Shown piece by piece: positions 1-11,759 of a stretch of 64,000 bases of DNA; the stretch's first letter is position 1; every line of letters begins with the position of its first letter. The translations under genes were made by a program, and so were the position numbers. Below the pieces are notes generated by a model, which saw only the letters and a program-made list of their open reading frames with translations, was not told where the DNA came from and did no database searches. Source of the DNA: Pseudorasbora parva (Eukaryota > Chordata > Actinopteri > Cypriniformes > Gobionidae); NCBI RefSeq assembly GCF_024679245.1, contig NC_090195.1:6655800-6719799 (forward strand), read 5' to 3'.

Positions 1-215
1 CAAAGCAGTAATAAACTTTAAGTACAATTTCAGATGTAAAGCAGCTCTAGAAAAAAGTCAGTTTAGTTAAATGTTGATTTAATTAAATAACAGTGTGAAT
101 GTAGTTATGAGCTATAAAGCAGCTCTACAGCATATAATATCTTATTCAGCTCAGTGTTTATTCAATTCAGTTTAAGTTCACCCAAAAATAAACACCATGT
201 CCTCTTCTTCTCCAG

Positions 216-3200
216 TTCTGTAAGGGCAATAACATGGAGTACCTGACAGGTCGCGTTTGGATCGGGTTTTGGCTCATCATCATCGTGGTGTTGGTGGTGG
301 CCTTTGAGGGCAGCTTCATGGTTCGATTTGTCTCGCGTTTCACTCAGGAGATCTTCTCCTTTCTCATCTCTCTCATCTTCATCTATGAGACCTTCTCAAA
401 ACTGATCAAGGTAGTTGATCATATTTTTGGGTTTCGATTGTGTTTTGTCTGAATCATGAAGTCCTCTTGACTGCGGATGTATCCCACAGATATTCCAGGA
501 ACATCCTCTGAGACGCTGCTCTGCTATGGGTGTTGATGTGAACGATTCAATGCACAACTCAAGCACTTCAAGTCCATTCGCAGCGAACAGCAGTTCTCCG
601 GAGATGGTGAAGGTGGTCGGTGAACCTAATACTGCTCTGCTGTCGTTGGTGCTCATGTCTGGGACCTTCTTCATCGCCTTCTACCTGCGCAAGTTCAAAA
701 ACAGTGCCTTCTTCCCTGGCAGGGTAAGACGCCCTCCGATCAGCTGACCCAGTGTTGAGGGATTAGAAAAATGTGGTTGAAATTTGTCGTTCTCTGTCTA
801 AAAGAAGTCATTTTTTACAGTTAAGAAGAGTTATTGGAGATTTTGGAGTTCCTATTGCCATTCTCATCATGGTTCTGGTGGACTACAGCATTCAAGACAC
901 ATATTCACAGGTGATGATGGATGGTTGTGAATTAGCAGATGATTTAAAGTCATCAATAGTGCTTGCTAAGTCTATTAATATTGCTCATTTCAAGCAAGAG
1001 ACACTAAATATTAGGTTTTGTTGCATAAACTTGCACTATTTGCCCTACTAAAGAAAATAAGAAATAAGGTAAATATTATTTAAATTTATTTTATTTTCTC
1101 TTTATTAATGTTATTAATTTGCTTTTAATGCTGTTTTTATACATTTTTAAAGCTCCACCCAAATAATTTGGAATTTTTTTTAATCTTCATTGTCTATTAT
1201 TATTTTTGATTTAAAAAAAAAAAAGTATTATTATTTTCATTATTATTGTGTTATTTTTTAAACATTTTATATTAGTATAGGGACATGGTGGTGAAAAAAA
1301 AGAGATTTTATGAGAACTTTTATGAAAACATTTGCGAAAGAACCAAACAGCATTAACATTTACTCTAAACATTTACCCTAAGCAATAAGCATTTATTGTT
1401 ATTAATTTATTTATAACATTGTCAATGCTCCACCCTACAGAAACTCAGTGTCCCCCGAGGTTTTTCAGTCACTAGTCCTGATAAGCGTGGTTGGATAGTC
1501 AATCCTCTGGGGTCTGATGGTCAGTTCCCCATCTGGATGATGTTTGCCAGCATCCTTCCTGCTCTGCTCGTCTTTATCCTCATCTTTATGGAGACACAAA
1601 TCACCACGTGAGTCCATTTTGTTTTTAGGTTTTTCATTGTTAATAAAGCTTGTAATTATACAGCTGTAATGCAACTGTACACGTTTAAATCAAAGCAATA
1701 TTAAAGAAGCTCTCTCCTTCTAGGTTGATAGTCAGTAAGAAAGAGCGCATGCTGCTCAAGGGTTCTGGTTTCCATCTGGACCTGTTGATCATCGTGACTC
1801 TCGGCGGCACCAGTGCTCTTTTTGGCCTGCCGTGGATGGCTGCAGCCACCGTGCGCTCTGTAACCCATGCCAACGCCCTCACCGTGATGAGCAAAGCCGT
1901 CGCCCCAGGAGACAAACCTCGAATCCAGGAGGTCAAGGAGCAGAGGGTGACCGGGTTACTGGTGGCAATACTTGTAGGTGAGTTTCAAGAACATTATCAA
2001 TTTTATTGCAACCTGATCAACACAAACAGCCGATAAGATCTTATAAATGATTAAAATCTTAAAATCTTGATGATTAACATATTTTCGGATAAAGAGGATC
2101 GCACTGGTCGTACACTTTACATTTACATTTATTCATTTTGCAGATGCTTTAATTCAAAGAGATTTTACCACAATTGAAATGGGTAAAAACGCCCTTTACT
2201 CATGGTAAAATCAAGGTAACGCATAGTATCTTGTTGGGTTATTGTTTAAAGATGCATACTATTTCATTACATGTGCATGAAATCTGTCCAAATGACTATT
2301 GTATGTATTAGCATATGTATTAAATGAAGAAAAAGTATAAAATGTCCTCATACTGCAAATTTCGTTGGTTGTAGGTCTCTCGATAGTAATCGGTGATCTG
2401 CTCCGTCAAATCCCAATCGCTGTGTTGTTTGGCATCTTCCTGTACATGGGTGTGATGTCACTGAATGGCATCCAGCTGACAGAACGGATCCTGCTCCTGC
2501 TGATGCCCCCAAAATACCACCCAGACCACACCTACGTGCGCAAGGTCAGGACCCCAATCTTTTTTTGTTTAATGCAGTAATGGTATCAAATACTGTACAG
2601 ATATCTTCTGCTTTGTACTGTGTATCTTGACTGAATCACTGTCCCTCAGGTGCGGACCCTACGTATGCATCTATTCACAGCGATACAGGTGGTCTGTCTC
2701 GCTGTCCTCTGGGCGGTCATGTCTACCGTGGCGTCGCTGGCTTTCCCGTTCGTTCTCATCATGACCGTCCCAGTCAAGATGTTTCTTCTGTCACGCATCT
2801 TTAGCCCTCGTGAAATGCAGTGTGTAAGGAACTTGTTTGCTTGTTTCTTAGGGATGCACTATCGTACAAAAGTGTGGGGTTAGATTTATTTTAAAAATAT
2901 TTTTGTGACAGTAAATTTATTTGTGTTCCTAAAGATTTATGGGACCACTATCGTCAAAGATGATTGACAAATAGCATATAGGGATTAGCGGTATGGTTCT
3001 GTTCTGGGCAAGCATGGAAAAGAGCAGGGATTGCAGCGATAAACAGAACCGAGCAAACAGTGAATGCAGATATCATTAATGTTGATATTAAATGTATAAA
3101 ATAATTCAGGAATTTAGTCTGATTCAAGGGGAATCAGAATGCCAAATCCTGACTGGGCGAGTGGAGCTGGGGATGGAGGAGGGTAAATGAGCTCTGGAGA

Positions 3201-3474
3201 AACGTGACAGCTGCTGATAGAACTGAAAAGCTTATATGTTTGCTGTGATAGACGTCGTATCACTATAGGTAGACATGATCAGCAGCTTGACTAACATGTC
3301 CTGCCAGTTCTGACGCTACACTTGATTTTATTTTAATAATCAGATTGATCGGTACTGTTGTTTGACTTTTTTCTTCCATCTTCTCTTTCTCAGTTGGATG
3401 CTGATGACGCAGAGCCCACTTTTGACGAGAAGGAGGGACACGACGAATACACAGAGATGCACATGCCAGTCTGA
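216..3474 (+). CDS. slc4a2: slc4a2 (anion exchanger 2), 3' part, eight coding exons
   Basis: Electroneutral chloride/bicarbonate exchanger of the plasma membrane, used in pH and volume control. Exons read as 216-410, 490-723, 821-910, 1441-1607, 1724-1977, 2375-2544, 2650-2823 and 3394-3474; all have GT-AG borders and one continuous frame, ending TGA at 3472-3474. The protein covers the second half of the membrane domain: GRVWIGFW and [17 protein letters not shown], an extracellular loop with sequons (NDS, NSS, NSS), [42 protein letters not shown], then the cytosolic tail LDADDAEP...EMHMPV. The LDADD sequence matches the motif described in AE1 as a carbonic anhydrase II contact. Paralogue choice: [24 protein letters not shown] and KEQRVTGLL fit AE2 better than AE3 or AE1. 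The start and the cytoplasmic N-domain lie left of the window; which teleost duplicate (a or b) is undecided. Confidence 0.95.
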
Positions 3475-5600
3475 GCCACGACCACAGCTGTCCGTCTCTC
3501 ACCCGTCTTCCTGTCAGTCAGAATGTTGGCCAATAGGACTGTTGCTTTTCAAACTTTGACAAACCAAATTGCGCAGCGAGTTTTGACATGCTGCGGAGGT
3601 GAGAATATTATGTGGATCTGATCTCCACCTGGCATTTCCAGAGACTCGTTTCAGTTGTATTAGAGGGTTTGAGCTGCTATCACACCGTTTAGCCTTTAGC
3701 AAGCGTATTTGTCGCCTGTGAGGAAAACGAATGTACCGAATGGGGTTAACTGGACATTCCCAGCACCATTCAGGGTCCATGCAATATTTGATGTAGTTTT
3801 TAAGCATATATACTTGACATGATCAGTAAAGATTGCCAAGGTCCATTTCATCTTCTACCGTACGTACGTTTGTGCTTTTTAATAGTTTTACTGGCTTCTC
3901 TTTTATTGTTGTGATTCATGAGCCAGCACAATCACACAATCGACAGTATTTTTTTCTTTCGTGTCCGTCCGATTACAACTGTTTATTTCCCCCACTTCTA
4001 AACAGTTTTCTATTTTATTACGTATTAGTCACATGCCAATTTTAAACCCTCGCAAAAACTCTAGATGTTCAGTTGGAGTATATTTTATATTGACTGTTAC
4101 ATGGAGCAAACTCCATTTAGAGGATGAATTTGGAGGCATCTGGACGGGTTTTCAGATTCGTTTTAGTGCCCTTCATTAGTTTGGGGTCTTGAAACCCATT
4201 TTAAGAAAAAAGAACAGGAGCGTCCCTAAAGAGAGATCCCAAAATTGTAGCGTTTAAGAGTTAATAATGGTTCGTTTGTAAGAACTAAACAGACCCGATA
4301 AGCCAAATATAGTCACCAGTTCCATCGTTCCTAACACAGTTTAACAGGAACTTGCGACCATATTTGGCTAGAGATGCTTCTTGGAAATGCACACCTGATA
4401 AATGATCGTTTCTACCACATTTTTAAAGTCTTTCCACTAACAACATTACATTTACACTAAAACAAAAGCCTGTTCTTTTCAACACAAGTTCTCAGCAGAA
4501 ACACAGTATAGATTTTGATTTATTTACTAATTATTTATGCGTTTTAACAGTGGGACCGTGTTATTTATGTCAGTTCATGAGGGATTTTGCCACAGAATTC
4601 CTGAATAATGTCACTACTTTTCCACTATCATTCATTCATATCTGGTATAATATATATTTGGATTCTTACAGTCAGTTAGACGATGAATCTGCACTAATAA
4701 GTTTAGACTGTTGCACGTACACTTTCACGCAGACTATTTTGTGTGCACAAACCATCGGGAATTAAATCAGCAAAATGAATGATTTGTTTTCGGTTAATTC
4801 AGTTAAGCACATGTTATGTTTGTTATTTTAATTTAATCTCTGGAGTTGGTCACACCATTGTGCTTTAAACATGCTACAAAACAAGTGCTTTAGCTCATTT
4901 GAGCGCTATTTACATTCCAGATTGTGATTCCAGGATGGGATGTATGTTAGGATCTTTTAATTATAGGAATTTAATATGCTAGTTTTATATCATGGGCTAG
5001 TAATGACATACGGCGAGTGAAATGAAATCATGTAGAGGTTATTTTTATTCGACTAGGAATTGGTTAGACGCTTTTGTCATTATTGGAGCGTACACGTGAT
5101 TGATTTGAGAATATTTTTTAAAAATGTCGTCTGTGTCGTCGTTTAGTAAATCTTGACCTTCAGTACGTTGTACTTTATCACCGTTGTTGATCTTCTACAT
5201 TCCCTCTGCCCATGTTCAGCGACCGGTTCCAGGTTTGCGTTTAGACACGTTTAGGCCTGTGGAACTCTGGGAAATCTGATGGTAGAGCAGCACTATGAGG
5301 TGCTGTGCTGCTACCGGATCTGGACTTGTGTGGATTCACGGCAGCACTTGTTTGTAGATGGTATTTATTATGGATGCTTTACGGGGCTCATGAAGGCTGG
5401 AACATTGAGGTCCTTTTAAAGGCTGGTGATATTTGTTACAAAAGTATGGCAAAGGGAAGTGAGGGTCATTTACCATCTGTGGACATCTTTTGTAATGCGT
5501 TTTTTTGTTTATTCAATATTAGATTTTTAAATGTTTCCACTGTACATAATGCAATATTTACAGTAAATTCCAAATATTGCAAATAAAGTTGATTTTTCTA
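3475..5600 (+). other. slc4a2: slc4a2 3' untranslated region with poly(A) signal
   Basis: No coding exon is visible after the TGA. The stretch is unique-looking, moderately AT-rich sequence ending in AATAAA at 5582-5587, followed by T-rich sequence. It is therefore read as a long 3' UTR. The extent is inferred from the first good hexamer; transcript data could shorten it. A piece of it (about 5135-5200) resembles 11067-11145. Confidence 0.6.
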
Positions 5601-5731
5601 TTTAAACTGGCTATTTAAATCTTTTTTGTGTTTTGTGTTTTTATATTTCAGTTTTTAAAATTGCTTTGGTTTAAGTGACCAAACAAATAATCACGTGATA
5701 ATCCATTTTTCGTGTGCATCATCTAAGATAC

Positions 5732-6521
5732 TAGCCTGGATGCCAGCTGAACTTAGCCCCGCCCACAACATTTTTAGGTCGGGCGGTTTTGTCTGGCCTC
5801 GCTCCATAGAGGAGTAATTATCCCCGAACAGAAACTGTTTGGACCAATGAAATCATCGGGGCGGGCTTTAGACGATGACGGACAGATGATCAACAGTAAC
5901 GTAATCATCACGTCATCAAAGGGGCTTGGATTATATTTGTTCGAATCCTAAACGGAGAGCTTGTTTGTATATGCATTCACCTTCACAATTTCTCTCAGAA
6001 ATGATGATCATGTTGGGTAAGTACTCTGTGTATCATTAAATTATTTTATTTTTTTACAACACTGCAAAGATCGTGTATTCCAGCCTGATTTCAGCGCACG
6101 TGCAGATAGGGTTGCCAAGTTTTTACAACAAAACCGGCCAACAACTAGCCCAAAACAATAACTTCTTTGGGGGTTCTCCGGGAAAAAAAGTGTTTGGGGA
6201 GTAAAATGTGTGTTATTTTGGCAAGGTTGACTTCTAAAATTTGCACTCATGGGTCTATATATCACATCATAGTCGCTTCAACCCGCGGACATAGAAAACA
6301 ACCCGTGGGAAAAAACACAGACTTGGCAACACAGCGCAGTTGAGCTCTGTTAACATTTGACAACTAACGTAATGCGTCGCTCCATTTGCTCTGATTGGTT
6401 GTTGGTCTATCCAATTGATGCCTTTCCTGGTTCGGTTGAAACACGCCCCATAATCACAGCCCAATGGAGCAGTTTCAGACTCATATTCTGACTAGAATTG
6501 AGTATGACCACGTCAGGCTAC
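5732..6521 (+). mobile_element. hAT-like non-autonomous element, copy 1
   Basis: Starts TAGCCTGGATGCCAGC and ends CGTCAGGCTAC, so the ends are short inverted repeats of TAGCCTG. It is flanked by TAAGATAC (5724-5731) and TAAGACAC (6522-6529), an 8-bp target duplication with one mismatch. Four further copies occur in the window. The 8-bp duplication suggests the hAT superfamily. No transposase is encoded; short open frames inside it are chance. Confidence 0.85.
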
Positions 6522-6654
6522 TAAGACACCTGACAAAAAGTAAATTTGGCAGATATGAGTCAATTAACTTTTTTGCCATGGCACAAAATGACTAGCTGAG
6601 CTGTGCGCAAATTGAATTAATTATACGGTCACACTTTAGATTACACTTTTGCTT

Positions 6655-6812
6655 CATTGCTGTCATTGAAGGCCTGTCTGAGCCGTCGGATTTCAACAAA
6701 AATATCTTCATTTGTGTTCCGAAGATAAACGGTGGTCTTACGGGTGTCGAACGACATTAGGGTAGGTAATTAATAACAGAATTTTCATTTTTGGGTGAAC
6801 TAACCCTTTAAG
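6655..6812 (+). repeat. Right end of a TTAA-flanked fold-back MITE
   Basis: Contains the arm ATATCTTCATTTGTGTTCCG, the phrase GGTCTTACGGGTGTCGAACG and the end TTTTTGGGTGAACTAACCC next to TTAA (6808-6811). The same arm sequences form both ends of the complete element at 48483-48910, so this is a half copy of that family. Confidence 0.7.
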
Positions 6813-6815
6813 TTT

Positions 6816-7180
6816 AGGGGCCCTATCATACACCCGGCTCAATGTGACTCCAGGCGTGATGCATGTGTTTTTTGCTAGTTTCAGCCCGACGCATTTTCTT
6901 GTCCAGCGTCGCGTTGTTTAAATAGCAAATGCACTCGGGCCCATCTGGTCATTCACGGGTGTGCTGGTCTGAAAACCAGGTGTGTTCAGGTGGATTGTTG
7001 GTGTGTTACTATTTTGAGGAACTAAAAAAACGACTGTGCCATTTATCAACAAAAACCTGGTCTAAAGTCAATAGCGCAGTATTTAAAGGCTGCGTTAGTA
7101 ATATACGCCTATAGGCAGGTCCACAATGCGCGGACACTCGGCTTATTACACACAGGGACGTGCATCAGCGCACAAAAACA
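6816..7180 (+). repeat. Remnant of a GGGCCCTAT-ended DNA element
   Basis: Begins GGGGCCCTATCATACACCC and contains CAACAAAAACCTGGTCTAAAG and GCGTTAGTAATATACGCC. The same internal phrases recur at 52451-53320, where a second copy ends in TAAAATAGGGCCC. The right border is not defined here. The internal open frame at 6929-7114 has no gene-like features. Confidence 0.6.
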
Positions 7181-7329
7181 TTTTTATATATGAAAAAAGG
7201 ATTACAATGTAAAAGATTATTATTGTGTACATAAAGATAACAATGCCTACATGTTATAATGGATCTTCATTGCATCAGAATGACCTATTTGCAGTAATAC
7301 AGCAGGAATATGCAATATACAGCAGCGGT

Positions 7330-7449
7330 TGGAATTAAATATCTTCATTTGTGTTCTACTGAAGAAACAAACACACCTACGTATTGGATGTCCCAGGGGT
7401 AAGCAGATAAACATCAAATTTTCATTTTTGGGTGAACTATCCCTTTAAG
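7330..7449 (+). repeat. End fragment of a TTAA fold-back MITE just upstream of copy A
   Basis: Contains AATATCTTCATTTGTGTTC and ends in TTTTTGGGTGAACTATCCC beside TTAA (7445-7448). It lies about 120 bp before the first ATG of chemerin-like copy A, so it may overlap that promoter or 5' UTR. Confidence 0.65.
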
Positions 7450-7568
7450 TCCCTGACTTCCACGCATCATGCCAGGGCTCCACATGAACAGGGACCATTT
7501 TAGAGAATGTTTAACCTGGTTTTGGGCGATCAGACATTTGCAGGAGTTGAAGTTCAGACTGGTTAAAG

Positions 7569-8912
7569 ATGGCTCTGCTGCTGTTGGTCGTGCTGCTCGC
7601 CACTGGAGTCTCACTGAATGAAGCACAAGAGCTCTTCCGCAAACTCCCAGATATCTACAAGAAAGGAGTGGAGCTGGCTTTACATCAGGTCAATATCCAT
7701 AACAGAATCCCGAACCATTTTCTCTTCTTCAAAGCTATTCATCAGGCAGAAATGAAGGTAACTGCATTCCTCTCTTTATCCTCTTTTCAGGGAAAAGATG
7801 TTCTGAAATGAACAGCCTGATTTGGTGTGTAGACGAGTAGCCTAACACATCCTGAGGAGTAGGTCAGATATTCTAAACACTCCTGATGCCAAGTCATTTT
7901 TAGGTCAGAAATCAAATCGCTGGAGAAAGAAAAAGAGGACAGAATTGAGTTGCTGGTTGTGTAGAAGTTTTTGACAAAATTTTGAGTTGCTGGAAATGCC
8001 TGTCTGTTTTATACATTTACTGTGGATGAATAAATCATCTCTCTGTCATCCCTCCTAGGCAGGGATTGGTGTCACCTACATCTACCATAACTTTTATCTG
8101 AAAGCCACAACATGCCAAAGAGGAGCTGAGAACCCTGACACAACCACATGTCCGTTCAGGAATGATCGGGTAAGTGTGACTTATGTTGTGTTCATTTAAA
8201 GCACATAAGCATTTTAGAAACCCATGATGGTTTTCAGTTTTCAATTGTATGTCAGAGTAAACGAAGCCATTTTCCAAACACTTATTACATCTAAATAAGG
8301 AAGAACCATCTGTATTTTTAAAATGTTGCAATCTCTAAATTATAATAGTTTTATATAAGTTTATATAGTTATTAATAAGTTTGGGGTCAGTAAGATTTTT
8401 CTCAAGGTTTCAGAAAAGTCTCTTATGCTCACAAAGGTTGATTCTCGAAACAGAACCATTGTACAATATTATTAGTTTAAAATTTCTTAATATATTTTAA
8501 AATATTGTATTGCTCTAATTGCTAAGTGATGTGATTATCAGTCACTAGAAATCATTCTAATATGCTTATTTGCTGCAAGAAACCTTTCTTATTATAATCA
8601 TTATAAAAAACTGTTGTGCTGCTTAATATTAATTATAAATTTAACCAAATATATTAAGCATTTTTGTGCAGAATTATTTGACAACATTTATTTGACCTTA
8701 TAGACTTTAGTCTATTACTGTCTTTAATGTCTCTTCAAACTGTCACTTTTGATTAATTTAATACCTAAACTTTTTTTCCCCCTGAATCCATTCAGGTGGA
8801 TATTTGGATAGCTGAGAAGTTTCTGGCTATTTTGTATGTATGTATGTATGTATGTATGTGTGTGTATATATATATTTATGTATATGTGTGTGTGTATATA
8901 TATATATGTATA

Positions 8913-8998
<86 letters not shown>

Positions 8999-10633
8999 TA
9001 CATATATATACATATATATACATATATACATATACATACATATATACATATACACCAATCAGGCATAACATTATGAAGTGAATAATACTGATGATCTCTT
9101 CATCACGGCAGCTGTTATTGGGTGGGATATATTTGGCAGCAAAAAACATTTTGACCTCAAATATGATGTGTTAGAAGCAGGAAAAATGGGCAAGCGTGAG
9201 GATTTGAGCGAGTTTGACAAGGGACAAATTGTGATGGCTAGATGACTGGATCAGAGCATCTCCAAAACTGCAGCTCTTGTCGGGTGTTCCCGGTCTGCAG
9301 TGGTCAGTATCTATCAAAAGTGCTCCAAGGAGGAAACGGTGGAGAACCGGCGACAGGGTCATGGGCGGCCAAGGCTCATTGATGCACGTGGGGCGTGAAG
9401 GCTGGCCTGTGTGGTCCAATCAAACAGAAGAGCTACTGGAGCTCAAACTGCTCAAGAGGTTAATGCTGGTTCTGATAGAAAGGTGTCAGAATACACAGTT
9501 CATCGCAGTTTGCTGCGTATGGGGATTCATAGCTACAGACCAGTCAGGGTGCCCTGTCCACCGCTGAAAGTGTCAACAGTGGCACGTGAGAATCAGAACT
9601 GGATAACGGAGCAATGGAAGAAGGTGGCCTGGTCTGATGAATCACGTTTTCATTTACATCACGTTGCTTACCTGGGGAACACATGGCACCAGGATGCACT
9701 ATGGGAAGAGCGCAAGTATGATGCTTTGGGCAATCTTCTGCTGGGAAACCTTGAGTCCTGCCATGTGGATGTTACTTTGACACATACCACTTACCTGAGC
9801 ATTGTTGCAGACCATGTACACCCTTTAATGGAAACGATATTCCCTGGTGGCTGTGGCCTCTTTAAGCAGGATAATGCTCCTGCTACAAAGCAAAAATGGT
9901 TCAGGAATGGTTTGAGGAGCACAATAACGAGTTTGAGGTGTTGACTTAGCCTCCAAATTCCTCAGATCTCAGTCCAATCGAGCATCTGTGGGATGTGCTG
10001 AACAAACAAGTCTAATCCATGGAGCCCCCACCTCGCAATTTACAGGACTTAAAGGATTTGCTGCTAACATCTTGGTGCCAGGTACCACAGCACATCTTAA
10101 GGGGTCTAGTGGAGTCCATGCCTCGATGGGTCAGGGCTGTTTTGGCAGCAAAAGAGAAACCAACACAATATTAGGAAGGTGGTATTAATGTTATGCCTGA
10201 TCTGTGTGTGTGTGTGTGTGTGTGTGTGCCTTTTAATTAGTATTATTATTTTACATTACACTGCAGCACACAAAAACGTATTGGCTTAATTTCCATATTC
10301 CTCCAGCCTCTCATTGACTGTATGACCTGCTACAAGATCTCCGCTGGAGAAATTGGTGGCAACCCTTATTTAAACTGTATGTATCGACGAGCGCTCTCAA
10401 AGGTATTCCCATTTCATGTTCTTCGTTTTTTGATGATTTATTTAATTACCTGAAAACATTTTCCCAACACATTTAATGCAGTGGAACCCCAAAATGTACA
10501 AACGTGTGTGTAGAAGTGACCCTTTGTCTGATTGTTTAAACACAAGGAGAGCAAGCGAGAGCGAGAGATTGGCTGTCACCAGGCGGGTTTTGGCAGTCTG
10601 ACCCCGACTCCTGTGGCATCCACTGGATCCTAG
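7569..10633 (+). CDS. rarres2-like: Chemerin-like secreted protein, copy A (four exons)
   Basis: Likely secreted cystatin-fold protein of the chemerin (RARRES2) family; chemerin is a chemoattractant/adipokine precursor. Exons are 7569-7757, 8059-8169, 10307-10402 and 10547-10633 (63+37+32+28 = 160 aa), all introns phase 0. Residues 1 to about 19 are a hydrophobic signal peptide. Then come [19 protein letters not shown] and the six cysteines in chemerin order (C..C..CxxC..C..C). Exons 1-3 match copies B and C closely. Exon 4 was found by alignment: it keeps the last cysteine and the KxER...G(F/Y)xS...PT pattern but is only about one third identical to copy B, and its acceptor has a weak pyrimidine tract. 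If that exon is wrong, the gene is truncated. Intron 2 (8170-10306) holds a dispersed repeat, a microsatellite and a Tc1 element. A possible AATAAA is at 10919. The ATG context (GTTCAGACTGGTTAAAGATG) is shared with copy B. Confidence 0.8.
8376..8610 (+). repeat. Dispersed cyprinid repeat, copy 1 (intron 2 of copy A)
   Basis: Shares TTTGGGGTCAGTAAGATTTT and AATCATTCTAATATGCTTAT with the fragments near 47960 and 50475. Several members of one middle-repetitive family in unrelated introns indicate a mobile origin. Class not determined. Confidence 0.55.
8835..9050. repeat. Compound microsatellite (GTAT/GTGT/TA)n
   Basis: Runs of TATG, GTGTGTATATAT and a pure TA tract of about 60 bp, followed by TATACA units. 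All open frames here are low-complexity artefacts on both strands. It abuts the left end of the Tc1 element, which inserts at TA. Confidence 0.95.
9051..10207 (+). mobile_element. Tc1/mariner element with decayed transposase
   Basis: Ends are inverted repeats: TACACCAATCAGGCATAACA at the left and TGTTATGCCTGATCTGTG at the right. The + strand keeps transposase pieces in shifted frames: an N-terminal helix-turn-helix part near 9187-9420 and 9411-9944 with WSDESRF (first catalytic Asp) and QDNAPATK (second). A stop TAG at 9948-9950 and frame shifts precede [14 protein letters not shown], the third catalytic site. It is therefore a non-functional copy inserted in a TA microsatellite in intron 2 of chemerin-like copy A. 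Confidence 0.85.
10204..10228. repeat. (GT)n microsatellite
   Basis: About 12 uninterrupted GT units immediately after the right end of the Tc1 element. It probably belonged to the microsatellite that the element entered. Confidence 0.9.
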
Positions 10634-11248
10634 AGAAGCGCCATCTGACATCTGATGTTCAGGAATCTGAAGCACAGCATGTTTTAGCATGTCTGCTCTG
10701 TTCCAAGTCAGCTCTTGCATCATGTTTATCTGATTGTCTGTGACTAACGAGAGCATTGCTCTGTTTTGGTCACATGTTCTACAGTAAATCAATACGGGAT
10801 GTGTGTTGCAAAAGAACATTCAATGTTTGTCCTGCGAAATGTATTTTTTTGCGCACAATTAAGCAGAGTTATCTTAAACTACCTTAACCACTTTAAAATA
10901 TGAATGAGTATCATTATAAATAAATAAAAATTGTGCACATTACACTAATCCAATAAAATACTTTATAAATAATACATGATGCAGTATTTCTGTCATTATT
11001 TACCATTAGATTGTTATGGTGCGTATTGTCTGTTCAATTTTCGTTTTTTATGCACTAAAGACTAATGATGTTTAGTATATCAGGACCTTCATGTTTAAAT
11101 CGCAGCACGTTGTACTTTGTCGCCGTTGTTTATCTTGGCAGTTAACTCTGTTTTTGTGTGCGGTGTCTAAACATACTGAAGAAAAATTCAAGTGAGCGTG
11201 AAACTGAGGTTGCGAAAGTCTTTTCTTCCCTATTGTGATGTATATCGA
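10634..11248. other. Intergenic, 3' flank of copy A
   Basis: No exon seen. AATAAA at 10919-10924 could end the copy A transcript. The piece 11067-11145 resembles the slc4a2 3' UTR at about 5135-5200. The minus-strand open frame 10442-10819 is a shadow over exon 4 and has no protein-family features. Confidence 0.5.
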
Positions 11249-11397
11249 AGGAAGCTTATTTCTGCCATAGAATCAAAATTAAAACCTTTTTATCCAGCAA
11301 TTCTAACCTTATAACTCACAATTGTGAGATGGGGAAAAGTCTGAATTTTGAGAAGTTGAAGAAATTGTTTTAATCTGTGGCGGAAACAAGCTTCCAT
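11249..11397. repeat. Short fold-back MITE (AGGAAGCTT ends)
   Basis: Ends GGAAGCTTATTTCTGCC and CGGAAACAAGCTTCC are inverted. The interior has the ATAACTCACAATTGTGAGAT hairpin. A longer member is at 42896-43272. Confidence 0.65.
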
Positions 11398-11759
11398 CCG
11401 AGCGAGAGCTTCTCAAACTAGAAAAATGTAAGATGGGACTTGCTTTTGTCCATGGGGAACTGACTGGATAGGTGAATGTGGATTGCTATTGGTTGATCAC
11501 ATGCGAGTGACATATAGATCATTTATAATAAATACTGCAAGCAATATTCCATTAAAAAACAAGAATTGTCACATTTTCTTTTTATGACCTTCTTATGGTC
11601 TTTAAAGGAACTGTATTTAAGAAATGTATTTCAATAAATCATAAAATGGCCCTGGTATGTCACTAGACATTAAGAAATCATGTTCATTTCAAATACTTAT
11701 ATCACTGACAACAGTAGTCCGGCCAGGATATTGTCAGTTCTTGTTGTTGCAGCCCTCAA

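Noticed and set aside
8724..9149. Several long open frames on both strands (up to 141 aa)
   Set aside because: They translate a TA/GTAT microsatellite (Tyr-Ile repeats); no codon bias, start context or homology.
10442..10819. 125-aa minus-strand open frame
   Set aside because: Antisense shadow over the last exon of copy A; no family signature.
11085..11100. Alternative last exon of copy A at TATCAG|GACCTTCATG
   Set aside because: Only four codons before TAA, no cysteine, and no pyrimidine tract; the 10547 exon aligns far better.
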